Source: a bacterium (GTDB taxonomy: Bacteria; Zixibacteria; MSB-5A5; GN15; FEB-12). From it: a stretch of 64,000 nt of DNA. This document shows positions 27,020 to 36,223 of this stretch, in pieces. The stretch spans positions 744,001 through 808,000 of the forward strand of contig JAHLKV010000002.1 in the NCBI GenBank assembly GCA_020444475.1, read 5' to 3'. The notes beneath the pieces were generated by a model that was given only the letters and a program-made list of their open reading frames with translations, made no database searches and was not told where the DNA came from. Position numbers and translations under genes: made by a program. Every line of letters starts with the position of its first letter. Positions within the stretch are counted from its first letter, which is position 1.

Positions 27020-27790
27020 ATGAACGACAAAGTTTATCGACGATTCGCCGAAGTTTACGACACGATGGGGGCCGATCGGTTTTCGGCCCAGATGGTCGAG
27101 TACACCGGCGAACTGATTCACAAGTTCAATATCGATGTTGTCCATGCGCTCGATCTCTGCTGCGGGACCGGGACGGCTCTGCACCTGTTCGCACGGAAGG
27201 GGTGGCAGTTGGTTGGGGTGGATCGGAGCGAGGGGATGCTGAAGATCGCCCGGAAGAAACTTCGCGGGACGGGGGCGAAGCTGTATCAGAAATCGCTGCC
27301 GACCTTCAAGATTGCACTGCCGGGAGACAAGGAGACCGGCAAGGGGTTTGATCTGGTCACATCGTTTTATGATTCACTCAACTACCTGCTGACCCAGCGT
27401 GATCTGAAAGCGACCTTTCGCACGGTGCACGCGCACCTGAAGCCGGGCGGGTGGTTTGTGTTTGATATGAACACCGCCGAAGCGTTGAAGGTGTTGTGGG
27501 ATGGTCAGGTGTTCGCCGATGTCCACGACAATCTGGCGTGGGTGTGGAAGAACACCTACGATGAAAACAAACAGACTGCCGACTGCGCCGCGACATTTTT
27601 CGTGCGCAAGGGAAAGGTGTGGGAGAGATTCACCGAGGTGCACACCGAGCGCGCGTATGCCAACAGTGTGATTCGGAAGTTGCTTCGGGAGAGCGGCTTT
27701 GTGGTGCGGGGTTTGTATCGGTGTTTCTCGTTCGAGAAGCCGGATGCGGATGATTATCGGGTGTGCGTGGTGGCGGAGAAGAAGAGGTAG
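27020..27790 (+). CDS. Class I SAM-dependent methyltransferase
   Basis: The product is 256 aa. Motif I is ALDLCCGTGTALHLFA (about 35-50), followed by LVGVDRSEGMLKIARKKL and the post-motif region FDLVTSFYDSLNYLL. A family-typical C-terminal RESGFVVRGLYRCFSF closes the fold. The start is the ATG with GGAG six bases upstream. A longer open frame through the divergent nfeD promoter region is not believable. It runs divergently from nfeD/stomatin. The substrate is unknown. Confidence 0.85.
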   Translation: MNDKVYRRFAEVYDTMGADRFSAQMVEYTGELIHKFNIDVVHALDLCCGTGTALHLFARKGWQLVGVDRSEGMLKIARKKLRGTGAKLYQKSLPTFKIALPGDKETGKGFDLVTSFYDSLNYLLTQRDLKATFRTVHAHLKPGGWFVFDMNTAEALKVLWDGQVFADVHDNLAWVWKNTYDENKQTADCAATFFVRKGKVWERFTEVHTERAYANSVIRKLLRESGFVVRGLYRCFSFEKPDADDYRVCVVAEKKR

Positions 27791-27802
27791 AATCGTCCTG
27801 AC

Positions 27803-28177
27803 GCGTGGCGCACGAGGACGTACGCCACGCACGGATATGGACGACTCGGTCATCGACATGCCGTCAGGTGTTGTCACCTCCGGTGACTAGCACCTGACGG
27901 AACGATCAAAAGGCAGAACCGCTTCATGCTTCGCATTCGGGTTCTGCCCTGCAATCGGAGCCGGGCTGCAAGCAGCCTCGGCCTACTCGTGGCATGTCTG
28001 AGGGCAGACATGCCCTACAGTCGCTACAAGCCCGTCGCGCATCGTTCTGTCGGATGCTTCTCCGCCGGAGGCGGGGTACATCCGACAGCCGCCGTCAGGT
28101 GTCGTCACCTCCGGTGACTAGCACCTGACGGAACAATACAGGCAGTAATGCGTGGCGCACGAGGACGTACGCCACGC
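27803..28177. repeat. Array of mixed hairpin repeats after the methyltransferase gene
   Basis: There are seven hairpins in 375 bases and no gene. Arms GCGTGGCG/CGCCACGC occur at 27803-27830 and 28150-28177. Arms GTCAGGTG/CACCTGAC with tail GGAAC occur at 27863-27898 and 28094-28129. GCCGGGCTGC/GCAGCCTCGGC with CTAC lies at 27960-27986. GGCATGTCTG/CAGACATGCC with CTAC lies at 27991-28018. CTGTCGGATG/CATCCGACAG lies at 28047-28088. The stretch from 28180 to the FmdB-like gene holds nothing further. Confidence 0.85.
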
Positions 28178-28243
28178 ACGACATGAAACATTCCGTGTAT
28201 CTGGAAATCTTAGCTCACGACCGTGAGCGTAAAACTAACTCGC

Positions 28244-28459
28244 TCAGCTGAAGCCGCCGCTGCCGCAACCACCGGTCGAGCAGCCTGGACCAAACGAGCC
28301 CGCTGAGCCGGATGAACCACTCGAAGAGGCAAACATCGAGAAGAGCTTTTTCGTCTCCGAGGATTGGCATTTCGGACAGGTGACTTTGGCCTCGGAGTTC
28401 GGCACGAGTTCTTCGAAAATCGCGCCGCAGTCGGCGCACTGGTATTCAAAAATCGGCAT
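28244..28459 (-). CDS. FmdB-type zinc ribbon protein
   Basis: The product is 71 aa. The N-terminal zinc ribbon has two knuckles, CADC (residues 8-11) and CPKC (28-31), in the classical MPIFEYQCADCG context of FmdB/regulatory zinc-ribbon proteins. The C-terminal third is a Gly/Ser-rich tail with two extra cysteines (GPGCSTGGCGSGG). It was first noted in formamide/amide utilisation loci, but the real role of most members is unknown. GGAG lies upstream of the ATG and overlaps the TAG of the preceding tiny gene, so the two are surely co-transcribed. Confidence 0.9.
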   Translation of the reverse strand: MPIFEYQCADCGAIFEELVPNSEAKVTCPKCQSSETKKLFSMFASSSGSSGSAGSFGPGCSTGGCGSGGFS

Positions 28460-28471
28460 GGTTCGCTTCTC

Positions 28472-28645
28472 CTAATCGGTCAGGGACGACACGGCCCCCA
28501 GCAACGCCCCGGCCGTAGTTGGAATCCAGGGCGTGCACATGATCATTCAGGTCGACCCCAGATAGCTGTACGCCATCGAGAGTCCGAATCCCAGCGCCCC
28601 ACCGGCGATAGTGAGCAGCGCGGTTTTTTGTATGCGTTTTTTCAT
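28472..28645 (-). CDS. Tiny membrane protein gene with an in-frame TGA (candidate selenocysteine codon)
   Basis: The frame starts at an ATG with GAAAGAA upstream and reads MKKRIQKTALLTIAGGALGF, then GLSMAYSYLGST, then TGA (28547-28549), then MIMCTPWIPTTAGALLGAV and SSLTD, ending at TAG. That TAG overlaps the ribosome binding site of the FmdB-like gene. Read through, it gives 57 residues: a glycine-rich transmembrane segment, a short loop with X-M-I-M-C, prolines, and a second GALLGAV segment. This plan resembles small DUF6132-like membrane proteins with conserved Cys in the loop. Ten bases after the TGA the mRNA can form an 11-bp stem (GCACGCCCTGG with CCGGGGCGTTGC, one bulge), about where bacterial SECIS elements sit. 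Alternatives are a nonsense mutation, a sequencing error, or two tiny ORFs with re-initiation at the ATG directly after TGA. Confidence 0.55.
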
Positions 28646-28663
28646 CGTTTCTTTCAATCCACC

Positions 28664-28967
28664 GTCAGGTGTCGCCGCCTCCGGCGCCTGGCACGTGACG
28701 GAAGGTTCGCGTGCTGTCAGGCGGGGTCCCTGACAGTCTCAATGTTCGGAGCCGGGCTGCAAGCAGCCTCGGCCTACTCGTGGCACGTCTGTGGTTCGGA
28801 CAACAACGTCGGAACCGCAGGGGTTCCGACCTACTACTCATGGCACGTCTGAGGACAGACGTGCCCTACGATATTCTGAGGACAAACATGTCCTAAAAAA
28901 TGATCTTCGATCTCGTCGCGGTTCGTTCTGTCGGATGCTTCTCGCCGGAGGCGAGTACATCCGACAG
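28664..28967. repeat. Second array of mixed hairpin repeats
   Basis: This lies upstream of the TGA-containing gene. GTCAGGTG with CACGTGAC and tail GGAA is at 28664-28699. A CTGTCAGG/CCTGACAG hairpin is near 28710-28738. GCCGGGCTGC/GCAGCCTCGGC with CTAC is at 28751-28777. GTCGGAACC/GGTTCCGAC with CTAC is at 28808-28834. GGCACGTCTG/CAGACGTGCC with CTAC is at 28842-28869. CTGTCGGATG/CATCCGACAG is at 28928-28967. The order of families resembles that of the array at 27803-28177, as if the block had been duplicated and diverged. No gene is present in this gap. Confidence 0.85.
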
Positions 28968-28975
28968 TGATACAC

Positions 28976-29380
28976 CTACACCGCTTCTTCCATTATCTTC
29001 TTCAGGGTCGTCTCGACCTCGTTGGCCAGCGGCTCCAGCCCGATCCCCGGCATCATCATCGCAATCATATTCGGCCGGGCCAGCGTGACAATCGTCTTCT
29101 GTCCTTCAGTGTGCACGGTATAGCGACAGGGCATAAACATGGCGACATCGACACTCTTCTGGAGCGCCTCGTGGGCGAACGCCGCGTTGCAAACTTCGAT
29201 AATCTTCAGCGGCTCCCGCTGGAGGCCTTTCTCGGCCAGTGTCTTCTGGACATCGTGCACCGCCAGCACCCGAAACTTGTGCTCGGCGACCTTGTCTTCG
29301 AGATCGGCCACAAGCTGGGAAAACGGCTTTTTCGAGGTCAGTGTATAGGCTAATTCCATTTTGGTATCTGACATAGTCAT
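28976..29380 (-). CDS. DUF302 domain protein
   Basis: The product is 134 aa from the first of two close ATGs, with AGAGGA upstream. The single DUF302 domain shows FSQLVADLEDKVAEHKFRVL, IIEVCNAAFAHEAL, FMPCRYTVHTEGQKTIVTLA and the C-terminal helix. The family is an alpha-beta fold of unknown function, sometimes linked to redox or metal-stress loci. It sits between repeat-rich DNA and the OsmC gene on the same strand (about 60 bases away). Confidence 0.88.
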   Translation of the reverse strand: MTMSDTKMELAYTLTSKKPFSQLVADLEDKVAEHKFRVLAVHDVQKTLAEKGLQREPLKIIEVCNAAFAHEALQKSVDVAMFMPCRYTVHTEGQKTIVTLARPNMIAMMMPGIGLEPLANEVETTLKKIMEEAV

Positions 29381-29438
29381 CGTTGTGCAATTCCTCTCTT
29401 TCCGTCTTAGATAGAGAACGCGGCTCGATGATTCAGGA

Positions 29439-29861
29439 TTAATCGGACTCAACCTCGTACCGGGTGGTGACTTTGGTCTCGTTTTTGACCGTCTGGCTGA
29501 CCACGCAGTACTTGCCTTCGGAGAGCTCAATCGCTTTGGCGAGCTTGTCCGGGTTCAGGTCTTTGCCTTTGGCCCGGTAGACGATCTCCACCGTGTGAAA
29601 CGGCTTGGGGTAATCCTCGTTCTGGTGGCCGGTCACTTCGATCTCCATCGACGTCAACTCCTGGCGCTGCTTTTGGAGAATCCGGACCACATCGACCCCG
29701 GTGCAGGCCGCCATGCCGTAAAGCAGGAGTTCGGTTGCCTTAAACCCGGACTCTTCGCCGCCGGCTTTTTTGGCGACGTCGGTACGGATGGTATGTCCAA
29801 ACGCGCCGGTGCCCTCAAATGCTACTCCCCCCTGCCAGATCATCTTCACGGAAACCATCAT
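29439..29861 (-). CDS. OsmC/Ohr family protein (YhfA-like)
   Basis: The product is 140 aa. The OsmC fold is shown by ATELLLYGMAACTGVDVVRI, with the redox cysteine (ACTG) in the long central helix, and by the second cysteine in EGKYCVVSQTV. Family members reduce organic hydroperoxides using lipoyl or thiol donors, though YhfA-type members are less well characterised. GGGAG directly upstream of the ATG-ATG pair favours this start over an ATG eight codons earlier. It follows the YyaL-type gene by about 30 bases and is likely in one operon with it. Confidence 0.9.
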   Translation of the reverse strand: MMVSVKMIWQGGVAFEGTGAFGHTIRTDVAKKAGGEESGFKATELLLYGMAACTGVDVVRILQKQRQELTSMEIEVTGHQNEDYPKPFHTVEIVYRAKGKDLNPDKLAKAIELSEGKYCVVSQTVKNETKVTTRYEVESD

Positions 29862-29891
29862 CGCTCTCCCGTATTCATCCGTCATCGTTGT

Positions 29892-31943
29892 CTATAACCG
29901 TCGCATCTGCTCCCGAAGTTCCTCCACGGAATCCGCCGGTGTGCCGCAGACCGCATTACGACAAACATATACCCGGCAGTCGCCGTTGGCAATCGTCCGG
30001 CCCTCAAAAAGCGGTAGGTCGGAGGAGCCATCGGAAGATACCGCGATCACCCGATTGGGCAGATAGGAGCGGTAGATTTCCTGCAGCATGGCATCACGAG
30101 TCGCACTATCGCCGATCACGACTATCTCCACTTTTTCGTTCAGGTGAAAATCAACCGCGGCCAGCGCCGAAGCCATCGCGTTGGGAATGCGCGCGACCGT
30201 ACCGGAGATCGCCCGAAGCGCCTTCTCGGCCGCCTGGCCAAGCTTCTCATTCCCGGTCAGGTGGGACAGCCGCTGCAGGTTGTGGATCATGATCGATCCC
30301 ACCGCCGGCAGCGCGCCGTCGTGCTCATCGCGCGGTCGCATGATCAGATCGGCCTGATCGCCGGGGCGAAGGAAGAACTGGCCGGAGTCGTCCATAAACA
30401 GCGCGGTGGCTTGCTCGCTTAAGGTCATCGCGAATGTCAGCCAGGTGGTGTTTTTATCCGAAGGGTCAGATTCGTACAGATCTATCAGTCCCCGGACATA
30501 GTAAGCATAATCTTCGAGGAACTGTCCTTCGCTGTGCCGACCCTCGCGCCAGGCGTGGGTGAGGTGACCGTCACGGAACAAGTCGCCGTGCACAAACGAC
30601 GCGTTCTTGCGGGCCACTTCGAGATAGCGAACGTCGCCCGTCACCTGATAGCCTCGTGCCAGGGCCGAAAGAGCCAGCCCGTTCCACGAGGTCAGTACTT
30701 TGTCATCGGTGAGCGGCCGCACCCGAGCCGATCGCAGCTCGAACAACTTCTCTCGACACGCTGCGAGATAGCCGTCGAAATCCTCTCGCATGCTGTTTTG
30801 CCGCACGCGGTCGGAGTTGGTGTCTATGTGCAGGATATTGTGTCCTTCAAAATTGCCGCCGTCGGTGACGTTGTAATACCGGCAGAACTCATCGGCATCG
30901 GCGCCAAGCGTCTGCTCGATTTCACTTTTCGACCAGACATAGAACTTGCCCTCTTCGCCTTCGCTGTCCGCATCGAGTGCCGAGTAAAACCCGCCGTTGG
31001 TGTCGGCCAACTCGCGAAGCATGAAATCGAGCGTTCGCCGGATGATATCGAGATAGAATTCTTTGTGGGTGACCTGGTACGCTTCGGCGTAGGTTGTCAC
31101 CAGCAGGCCGTTGTCATAGAGCATTTTCTCGAAATGCGGGACCAGCCATTGTTGATCGACCGAATAGCGTGCGAACCCGCCGCCGAGGTGATCGAATATC
31201 CCGCCGTTGGCCATGCCCAGCAGCGCCTTTTCGGCCGCCTGCAGAAACCGAAGGTCCCCCGATGCTCGATACGTCCGCAAAAACAACGACACCTCGGTTG
31301 CGTGTGGAAACTTGGGAGCGGTACCGATACCGCCGTGGATCGGGTCGGTCTGTCGAAGCAGTGCTTCGGCGCCGCGGGTGATCATGTCGGGGGTCAATCC
31401 ACTCGGCTCGGCCGTGACCGACAGGGCGGTCGATACTTTGGAGTGGATGTCTTCAGAGGACTCCAGAATATCGCTTCGTGTCTCATACCAGGCCTTGGCG
31501 ATCTCGGATATCACCCGCAAAAAGCCCGGACGCCCCATCGCATCCTGCGGCGGGAAGTAGGTCCCGGCGAAAAAAGGCTTGAGATCGGGCGTGAGAAAAA
31601 CCGACATCGGCCAGCCACCCGATCCCGTCAGCGCCTGGGTGAACGACATGTAGATATGATCGAGATCGGGACGCTCTTCGCGGTCAACCTTGATCGAAAC
31701 ATAGTGCTCATTCAACACTTCGGCGATCTGCGGATCCTCAAACGACTCCCGCTCCATCACATGACACCAGTGACAGGCGGCATACCCGATCGAGAGGAAA
31801 ATCGGCTTGGTTTCCTTTTTCGCCATCTCCAGGGCGTCGTCGCACCACGGATACCAGTTCACCGGATTGTGAGCGTGGGAGAGAAGATACGGCGAGCTGG
31901 CATCGATCAGATGATTGGTAAACGGATGGTGGCTGACTGACAT
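29892..31943 (-). CDS. YyaL/SPATA20-type protein: thioredoxin-like domain plus (alpha/alpha)6 barrel
   Basis: The product is 683 aa, full length for the DUF255 family. The N-terminal thioredoxin-like domain has the CHWC motif (Cys57, Cys60 in [14 protein letters not shown]) in the conserved NPVNWYPW...[17 protein letters not shown] context. The rest is a glycosidase-like (alpha/alpha)6 region ([39 protein letters not shown]). The function is unknown; homologues occur from bacteria to humans (spermatogenesis-associated protein 20). GAGG lies upstream of the ATG opening [10 protein letters not shown]. It is divergent from the lipoprotein genes and upstream of OsmC and DUF302 genes. Confidence 0.93.
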   Translation of the reverse strand: MSVSHHPFTNHLIDASSPYLLSHAHNPVNWYPWCDDALEMAKKETKPIFLSIGYAACHWCHVMERESFEDPQIAEVLNEHYVSIKVDREERPDLDHIYMSFTQALTGSGGWPMSVFLTPDLKPFFAGTYFPPQDAMGRPGFLRVISEIAKAWYETRSDILESSEDIHSKVSTALSVTAEPSGLTPDMITRGAEALLRQTDPIHGGIGTAPKFPHATEVSLFLRTYRASGDLRFLQAAEKALLGMANGGIFDHLGGGFARYSVDQQWLVPHFEKMLYDNGLLVTTYAEAYQVTHKEFYLDIIRRTLDFMLRELADTNGGFYSALDADSEGEEGKFYVWSKSEIEQTLGADADEFCRYYNVTDGGNFEGHNILHIDTNSDRVRQNSMREDFDGYLAACREKLFELRSARVRPLTDDKVLTSWNGLALSALARGYQVTGDVRYLEVARKNASFVHGDLFRDGHLTHAWREGRHSEGQFLEDYAYYVRGLIDLYESDPSDKNTTWLTFAMTLSEQATALFMDDSGQFFLRPGDQADLIMRPRDEHDGALPAVGSIMIHNLQRLSHLTGNEKLGQAAEKALRAISGTVARIPNAMASALAAVDFHLNEKVEIVVIGDSATRDAMLQEIYRSYLPNRVIAVSSDGSSDLPLFEGRTIANGDCRVYVCRNAVCGTPADSVEELREQMRRL

Positions 31944-32172
31944 GAGCACATTCCTCTTCAAAAAAAGGGCCGATCGTGACTGGACCCCAGCCCGATCGTC
32001 CGTAGGTGGCCAATTCGTATATAGGGTAGAAACACTACCACTTCCCGATTGTTCGCACAACAACTCAGCGACGCTGGTCAAAAAAAAAACGCTTCGGAAT
32101 ACGGACGGGCGGGTATATATTAGTGCAGAGTCGGACCCCAACTCAAAATTCTCAAGACAGGGAGGGGCACCC

Positions 32173-33450
32173 ATGTCATTGTCCCGTTTTTTCCTATTGG
32201 TACTGATGTTCGCCGTGGCGCTGGCACTTGCCTGTTCCTCGGAATCTCCAACGGATAAGACTTCCATCCTCGGCGCCGATCAGTTGATCCCCGACGACGG
32301 CCCCGATCCGGGGGATATCGACCCCGGCGATGATCCCGCCGACGATCCCGATGGCGATCACAGTTCACAGGGCACGCCGGATCTCCACTGGCAGTACGTT
32401 ATCGATCCGGCCGCCGATGGGTTTTATCGCGGGCGCGATATCTTCCCGACCGATGATTACGGTTGTCTGGTGCTGGGGGCCCAACACGACGGCGATGAGC
32501 GCAATCAGGATATCGTCGTTTACAAGTTTGACTCCGGCGGCGAGGTGGAGTGGACCAGAACCTTCGCCGGCTCCGGCGGTTCGGGGGATTATCCGTATGC
32601 GATGCTGCAGACCGAAGACGGCAACTATGCGTTTGTCGGCCTGATGTCCGAGAGTGGCTTCCAGATTTGCATCTGCAAGTTCGACTCCGACGGCGACCAG
32701 ATCTGGCGCTCGCCGCTCGGATCCTGCTTTCTCAACACCAATTCGGTCTTCACCGAAATGCCCGGTGGCAATCTCGTTGTGGTTGGCAGATATCCCTCCG
32801 TAAGCGCCGACCCCAAAATGTTTGTGACCAACTCCTCCGGTCAGGTTCAGTGGACGAAGTCGTTTAGCGAGGAGGGTCAGCAGGATTTCCGCGGCGTGGT
32901 TCCGTCATCGGATGGCGGCCTGGTGCTCGCCAAAGTGTCGAATATGGGGGATGAGTACGCTACCGACATGCTGATGGAAAAGGTCGACAGCGACGGCGAC
33001 GTCGTCTGGGAGCACTCGTTTGGCGAGATCGGTTTTGATGTTGCCATGGCGCTCGTGCGGACCGGCAACGCCTATGTGATGGGCGGCTGGATACCCGGCG
33101 GAGGCGGCACCAATATCGGACTAAAAGCAGTCGACGAGTACGGTGCGGTCCTGTGGGAGGCAACTGATAACTCTTCGTTGCGGACCGAGTGCCTCGATCT
33201 TGCGGTCGCTGACAACGGTGACCTGCTGGTGGTCGGCGGAATACACTCGAGCAGCTGCGGCCAATTCGGCAACATCATGGTCTCGCGGTTCACCGGCTCG
33301 GGCAGTCTGCTCTGGCAGAAGAGCTACACGCAGGGTGAAATCGGTTACTATCCGGCGATTGCCGAGGCTGCCGATGGTGGTATTCTGGTTGTTTTCGATG
33401 CCGGCCCGCGAATGCATGTCATGAAGCTGGGCGCCAACGGCGAGTTGTAG
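32173..33450 (+). CDS. Lipoprotein with beta-propeller-like repeats (paralogue 1)
   Basis: The product is 425 aa. GGAGGGG before the ATG and a lipoprotein signal (ALALAC) decide the start. After an Asp/Pro-rich linker ([20 protein letters not shown]) come repeated blade-like units containing [38 protein letters not shown], and W-E/D-xx strands. These resemble the repeats of delta-60/PQQ-like propellers used in cell-surface proteins. The next gene, 7 bases on, is a clear paralogue with the same plan. The pair is probably a surface-exposed lipoprotein duplicate of unknown role. Confidence 0.75.
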   Translation: MSLSRFFLLVLMFAVALALACSSESPTDKTSILGADQLIPDDGPDPGDIDPGDDPADDPDGDHSSQGTPDLHWQYVIDPAADGFYRGRDIFPTDDYGCLVLGAQHDGDERNQDIVVYKFDSGGEVEWTRTFAGSGGSGDYPYAMLQTEDGNYAFVGLMSESGFQICICKFDSDGDQIWRSPLGSCFLNTNSVFTEMPGGNLVVVGRYPSVSADPKMFVTNSSGQVQWTKSFSEEGQQDFRGVVPSSDGGLVLAKVSNMGDEYATDMLMEKVDSDGDVVWEHSFGEIGFDVAMALVRTGNAYVMGGWIPGGGGTNIGLKAVDEYGAVLWEATDNSSLRTECLDLAVADNGDLLVVGGIHSSSCGQFGNIMVSRFTGSGSLLWQKSYTQGEIGYYPAIAEAADGGILVVFDAGPRMHVMKLGANGEL

Positions 33451-33457
33451 CAGAGGA

Positions 33458-34645
33458 ATGAAATCGGTGGAGCGACTTCTTAGTCTCCTGATCTCGTCCG
33501 CGTGCCTGATGTTAGTATGCTTCAGTTGTGGCGACTCGGACAGTTCGAGTCCCTACTCGCTGGCGATTCAGTTTGAAGCAGTGCTGGATTCGGCTGCATA
33601 TCAGTCAACTTTTGTCGGTGACATCCTGCCGGCCGATGATGGGGGTGCGCTGGTTGCATTCAGTGGCTACACGGGCTCGGACAACGACGCCTGTCTCGCC
33701 CGGCTGGAGAGTGATGGCTCCGTGCGCTGGCAGTATGACTATACGGGATCCGCCAGCGGTGGTGCGGCGTCCCTGACGGCGGTCTCCGACTCCACCTGTG
33801 CCATGGCCGTGTATCTCGCAGGCGGCGGCAGCAATACCATGCTCACCGAGATCACCATGTCCGGCGATTCACTCTGGCAGCGGCCGATCGGCTATATCTA
33901 CTTCAATTCGACCAACGTACTGACTTGTCTCTCCAACGGGGATTTCCTGGTGACCGGACGGTCATCGTCAGTCTCCTCGGACCAGGTGATCGTGCGGATG
34001 ATGCCCAACGGGCAGGTGATGTGGTCCCGAACGGCGATCGAAGACGGTCTGCAGGATGTGCGAGCCGCCGTCGAGACCGATGACGGTGGCCTGATGTTTG
34101 CGCGGATATCGAATCTCTTTGACGCCAACGAGGCGGATGTCGAGTTACTGCGAACCAACGCCGATGGCGACGAGATGTGGACGCGGGATTTCGGCTTGCC
34201 ACTCGCCGATGTCGCCAATGCACTGGTCAGAACCGGCAATCGATTCGTGTTTGGCGGCTTTGCCCGCGAGGCAAGCGGTGGCGACTACCTTCGGGTCGTA
34301 GCCGTTGACTCCGGCGGCCGGGAAGTATGGCGGTATATCAATCGACGCTCTGACCGGCATAATGGATGCTATGACCTGGCTGTTGCCGCCAACGGTGATA
34401 TCCTGGTGGCCGGCTACGACCTGCCCCGCTGCTGTGGGCAGACCGGAAATCTCCTGTTGATTCGACTTAGTCCCGATGGTGAGTTGATCTGGCGAAAAAC
34501 ACTTGGCATCTATGACTTAAGCTACACCATCGCGATCGAAGAAGCTTCCGATGGCGATATCTTCGTGGCCTTTGACAACGGTGATTTTGCCCACGTACTC
34601 AAGCTGAGGGTACGCGCGGGTCTGCTGGGTATCGTCGCCCCCTGA
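33458..34645 (+). CDS. Lipoprotein with beta-propeller-like repeats (paralogue 2)
   Basis: The product is 395 aa. Its lipoprotein signal ends MLVCFSC, followed by the same succession of blades as the preceding gene: FNSTNVLTCLSNGDFLVTGR, RAAVETDDGGLMFARIS, NALVRTGNRFVFGGF, LAVAANGDILVAGYD and EEASDGDIFVAFDNGDFAHV. The conserved positions align one-for-one with paralogue 1, so this is a tandem duplication that has diverged well. It is co-transcribed with paralogue 1 and ended by a strong terminator. Confidence 0.75.
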   Translation: MKSVERLLSLLISSACLMLVCFSCGDSDSSSPYSLAIQFEAVLDSAAYQSTFVGDILPADDGGALVAFSGYTGSDNDACLARLESDGSVRWQYDYTGSASGGAASLTAVSDSTCAMAVYLAGGGSNTMLTEITMSGDSLWQRPIGYIYFNSTNVLTCLSNGDFLVTGRSSSVSSDQVIVRMMPNGQVMWSRTAIEDGLQDVRAAVETDDGGLMFARISNLFDANEADVELLRTNADGDEMWTRDFGLPLADVANALVRTGNRFVFGGFAREASGGDYLRVVAVDSGGREVWRYINRRSDRHNGCYDLAVAANGDILVAGYDLPRCCGQTGNLLLIRLSPDGELIWRKTLGIYDLSYTIAIEEASDGDIFVAFDNGDFAHVLKLRVRAGLLGIVAP

Positions 34646-34659
34646 CTCCGAATTGTGCA

Positions 34660-34686
34660 GGCCCCGCGACAATCGCGGGGCCTTTT
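34660..34686 (+). terminator. Intrinsic terminator after lipoprotein pair
   Basis: Perfect 10-bp arms GGCCCCGCGA/TCGCGGGGCC with a 3-base loop are followed by TTTT. It lies 15 bases after the stop codon. Confidence 0.92.
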
Positions 34687-34768
34687 CCATCTCTCTGTCT
34701 GCTATTGCCTTACAGGTGGACCACTTTGCTCTCAGATTAACGCGGTCGACATCCGATAATTCGGGTGT

Positions 34769-35389
34769 ATGGCTACCCGAACCAAATCACTGCCGACAGC
34801 TCCGAAACGCCAGACAGCAGGGAAAAAAGACCCGCCGCTTCGCTCCGGACCGTACCGGTTCACCCGGGCGGTGCTGGGATACTTCTGGTTTCTAACGACC
34901 ATTGTCGGGGCGACAGTCTATCTCCAGACGACCCTGGTGCTCTACCATGCTGCCGATGTCTGGACGCACTGGGGAGCGATTTTGCTGGTGGTGCCGCTGG
35001 CGGTCGGCTATGTCATGCGCCTGGCGAACATCCCGTACGGTGGCTGGGTGCTGTTGATCGGCGGTCTCAGCGCCGCGACGGTGGTCTATCCCTGGTACCA
35101 CGACTACTGGTTTGAGCCGCCGCCGCTCTATGCAGCCGCCGTCTACGCTGCCATTACGGCCGGAGTCGCCTCAATTCCTCTCCTTCCGTTCAAACGCCTG
35201 GCCGGGGCGTTGTGGCACTACCTTACCTATCGCAACAAAGCCAAGCGGCGGTCCAACTCGCGAACCGGGCGGGAGCCGATGTTTGGCTCGGCCAAGTACT
35301 CGGCGACCGTTGATACGCTTCAGTTGGTGATCGCAATCGCTTCACTGGTCATCAGCCTGATCAGTATCGGCGTGCTCTCTATGCCGTAG
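34769..35389 (+). CDS. Membrane protein of unknown function
   Basis: The product is 206 aa. A basic N-terminal 28 residues (cytoplasmic by the positive-inside rule) is followed by about four closely spaced membrane segments, the first at 36-57 (FWFLTTIVGATVYLQTTLVL). After a basic cytosolic loop (YRNKAKRRSNSRTGRE) a final segment ends the protein. It matches no family I recognise. The ATG has no strong ribosome binding site nearby. It is flanked by terminators on both sides, so it is monocistronic. Confidence 0.65.
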   Translation: MATRTKSLPTAPKRQTAGKKDPPLRSGPYRFTRAVLGYFWFLTTIVGATVYLQTTLVLYHAADVWTHWGAILLVVPLAVGYVMRLANIPYGGWVLLIGGLSAATVVYPWYHDYWFEPPPLYAAAVYAAITAGVASIPLLPFKRLAGALWHYLTYRNKAKRRSNSRTGREPMFGSAKYSATVDTLQLVIAIASLVISLISIGVLSMP

Positions 35390-35430
35390 ACTAAATCACC
35401 GCCTTAACACACAAACAAGCCTAAACAACA

Positions 35431-35463
35431 AAGTGCAGCCGGGCCGAGGCGCCGACTGCACTT
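35431..35463. terminator. Hairpin between convergent genes
   Basis: Arms AAGTGCAG/CTGCACTT enclose an inner CGG/CCG stem. Read on the minus strand it is followed by TGTTGTTTAG, so it likely terminates the DUF1579 gene and may also serve the plus-strand membrane protein gene. Confidence 0.65.
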
Positions 35464-35488
35464 GATACTGACGGTTTTCAAGAGAGAG

Positions 35489-36064
35489 CTATTTGCGCTT
35501 GGTGTAGACACCGGTCATGCTGGTGAACCAGGTCTTGCCGCCGTCTTTCGAGGATTCCATCGTCCACTCGAACGTACCTTCGCCGGTCATAACCGATGTC
35601 TGACGGTTGAGGTATTCCTCACCCTGCCACATATCAACTCCGGACATGACTCGGTTGTCCCCCTCGATCTGACCGGTCATCATAGTGAGCCGGCCGCCCA
35701 TATTGTCGACCCAGACCTCCTGCCAGTGGCCTTTTTCGCGGTCGTAGGTCGTGATGCTCATGCCGTTGAACGGCATGCCCATCATATCCATACTGTAGTC
35801 CATGCGCAGGGCAGCGCCATCGAGAATGTACGAGAAGGTGGCGGTGGCCGGTGCTTCCATCCATTCGGTCTGGCTCGGATCCATTTTCATTTTGGTAGCG
35901 ACATCCCAGGTGCCGATCATATCGGCGACTTCCTTCATCTGCTCCGGCGGACCCATCGGGGGCATACCGGCCTGATCGGTTGACGGCTCTTCCTGGGCAA
36001 CAACAGCCACCGTGCACAGCAGCAGGGCGACCAACATCAGAAAGCTAGACAGACGCGTTTTCAT
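35489..36064 (-). CDS. Exported DUF1579 protein
   Basis: The product is 191 aa. A Sec signal peptide (residues 1-23, ending AVVAQE) is followed by the DUF1579 lipocalin-like beta-barrel: MIGTWDVATKMKMDPSQTE, SYILDGAALRMDYSM, GHWQEVWVDNMGGRLTMMTG. The family is periplasmic or exported, of unknown ligand. GGAG six bases before the ATG fixes the start. Isolated, with a hairpin terminator after it. Confidence 0.85.
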   Translation of the reverse strand: MKTRLSSFLMLVALLLCTVAVVAQEEPSTDQAGMPPMGPPEQMKEVADMIGTWDVATKMKMDPSQTEWMEAPATATFSYILDGAALRMDYSMDMMGMPFNGMSITTYDREKGHWQEVWVDNMGGRLTMMTGQIEGDNRVMSGVDMWQGEEYLNRQTSVMTGEGTFEWTMESSKDGGKTWFTSMTGVYTKRK

Positions 36065-36223
36065 GACGGACTCCATACAAGAGTGTGAATTGGATAGATG
36101 GTGATCTGGTATTGTTTCTTGTGAATCGGTCTCTATGTTCATGACCAGATTAGTCGGGATTCACCCCTCTGTCAAGTGCAATTGGGTGAACCCCGACCAA
36201 ATGTGACACGGAGTCACACGCCG

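Noticed and set aside
5965..28967. The repeat clusters as CRISPR arrays
   Set aside because: Unit types differ, spacing is irregular, units are palindromic and there are no regular unique spacers or cas genes.
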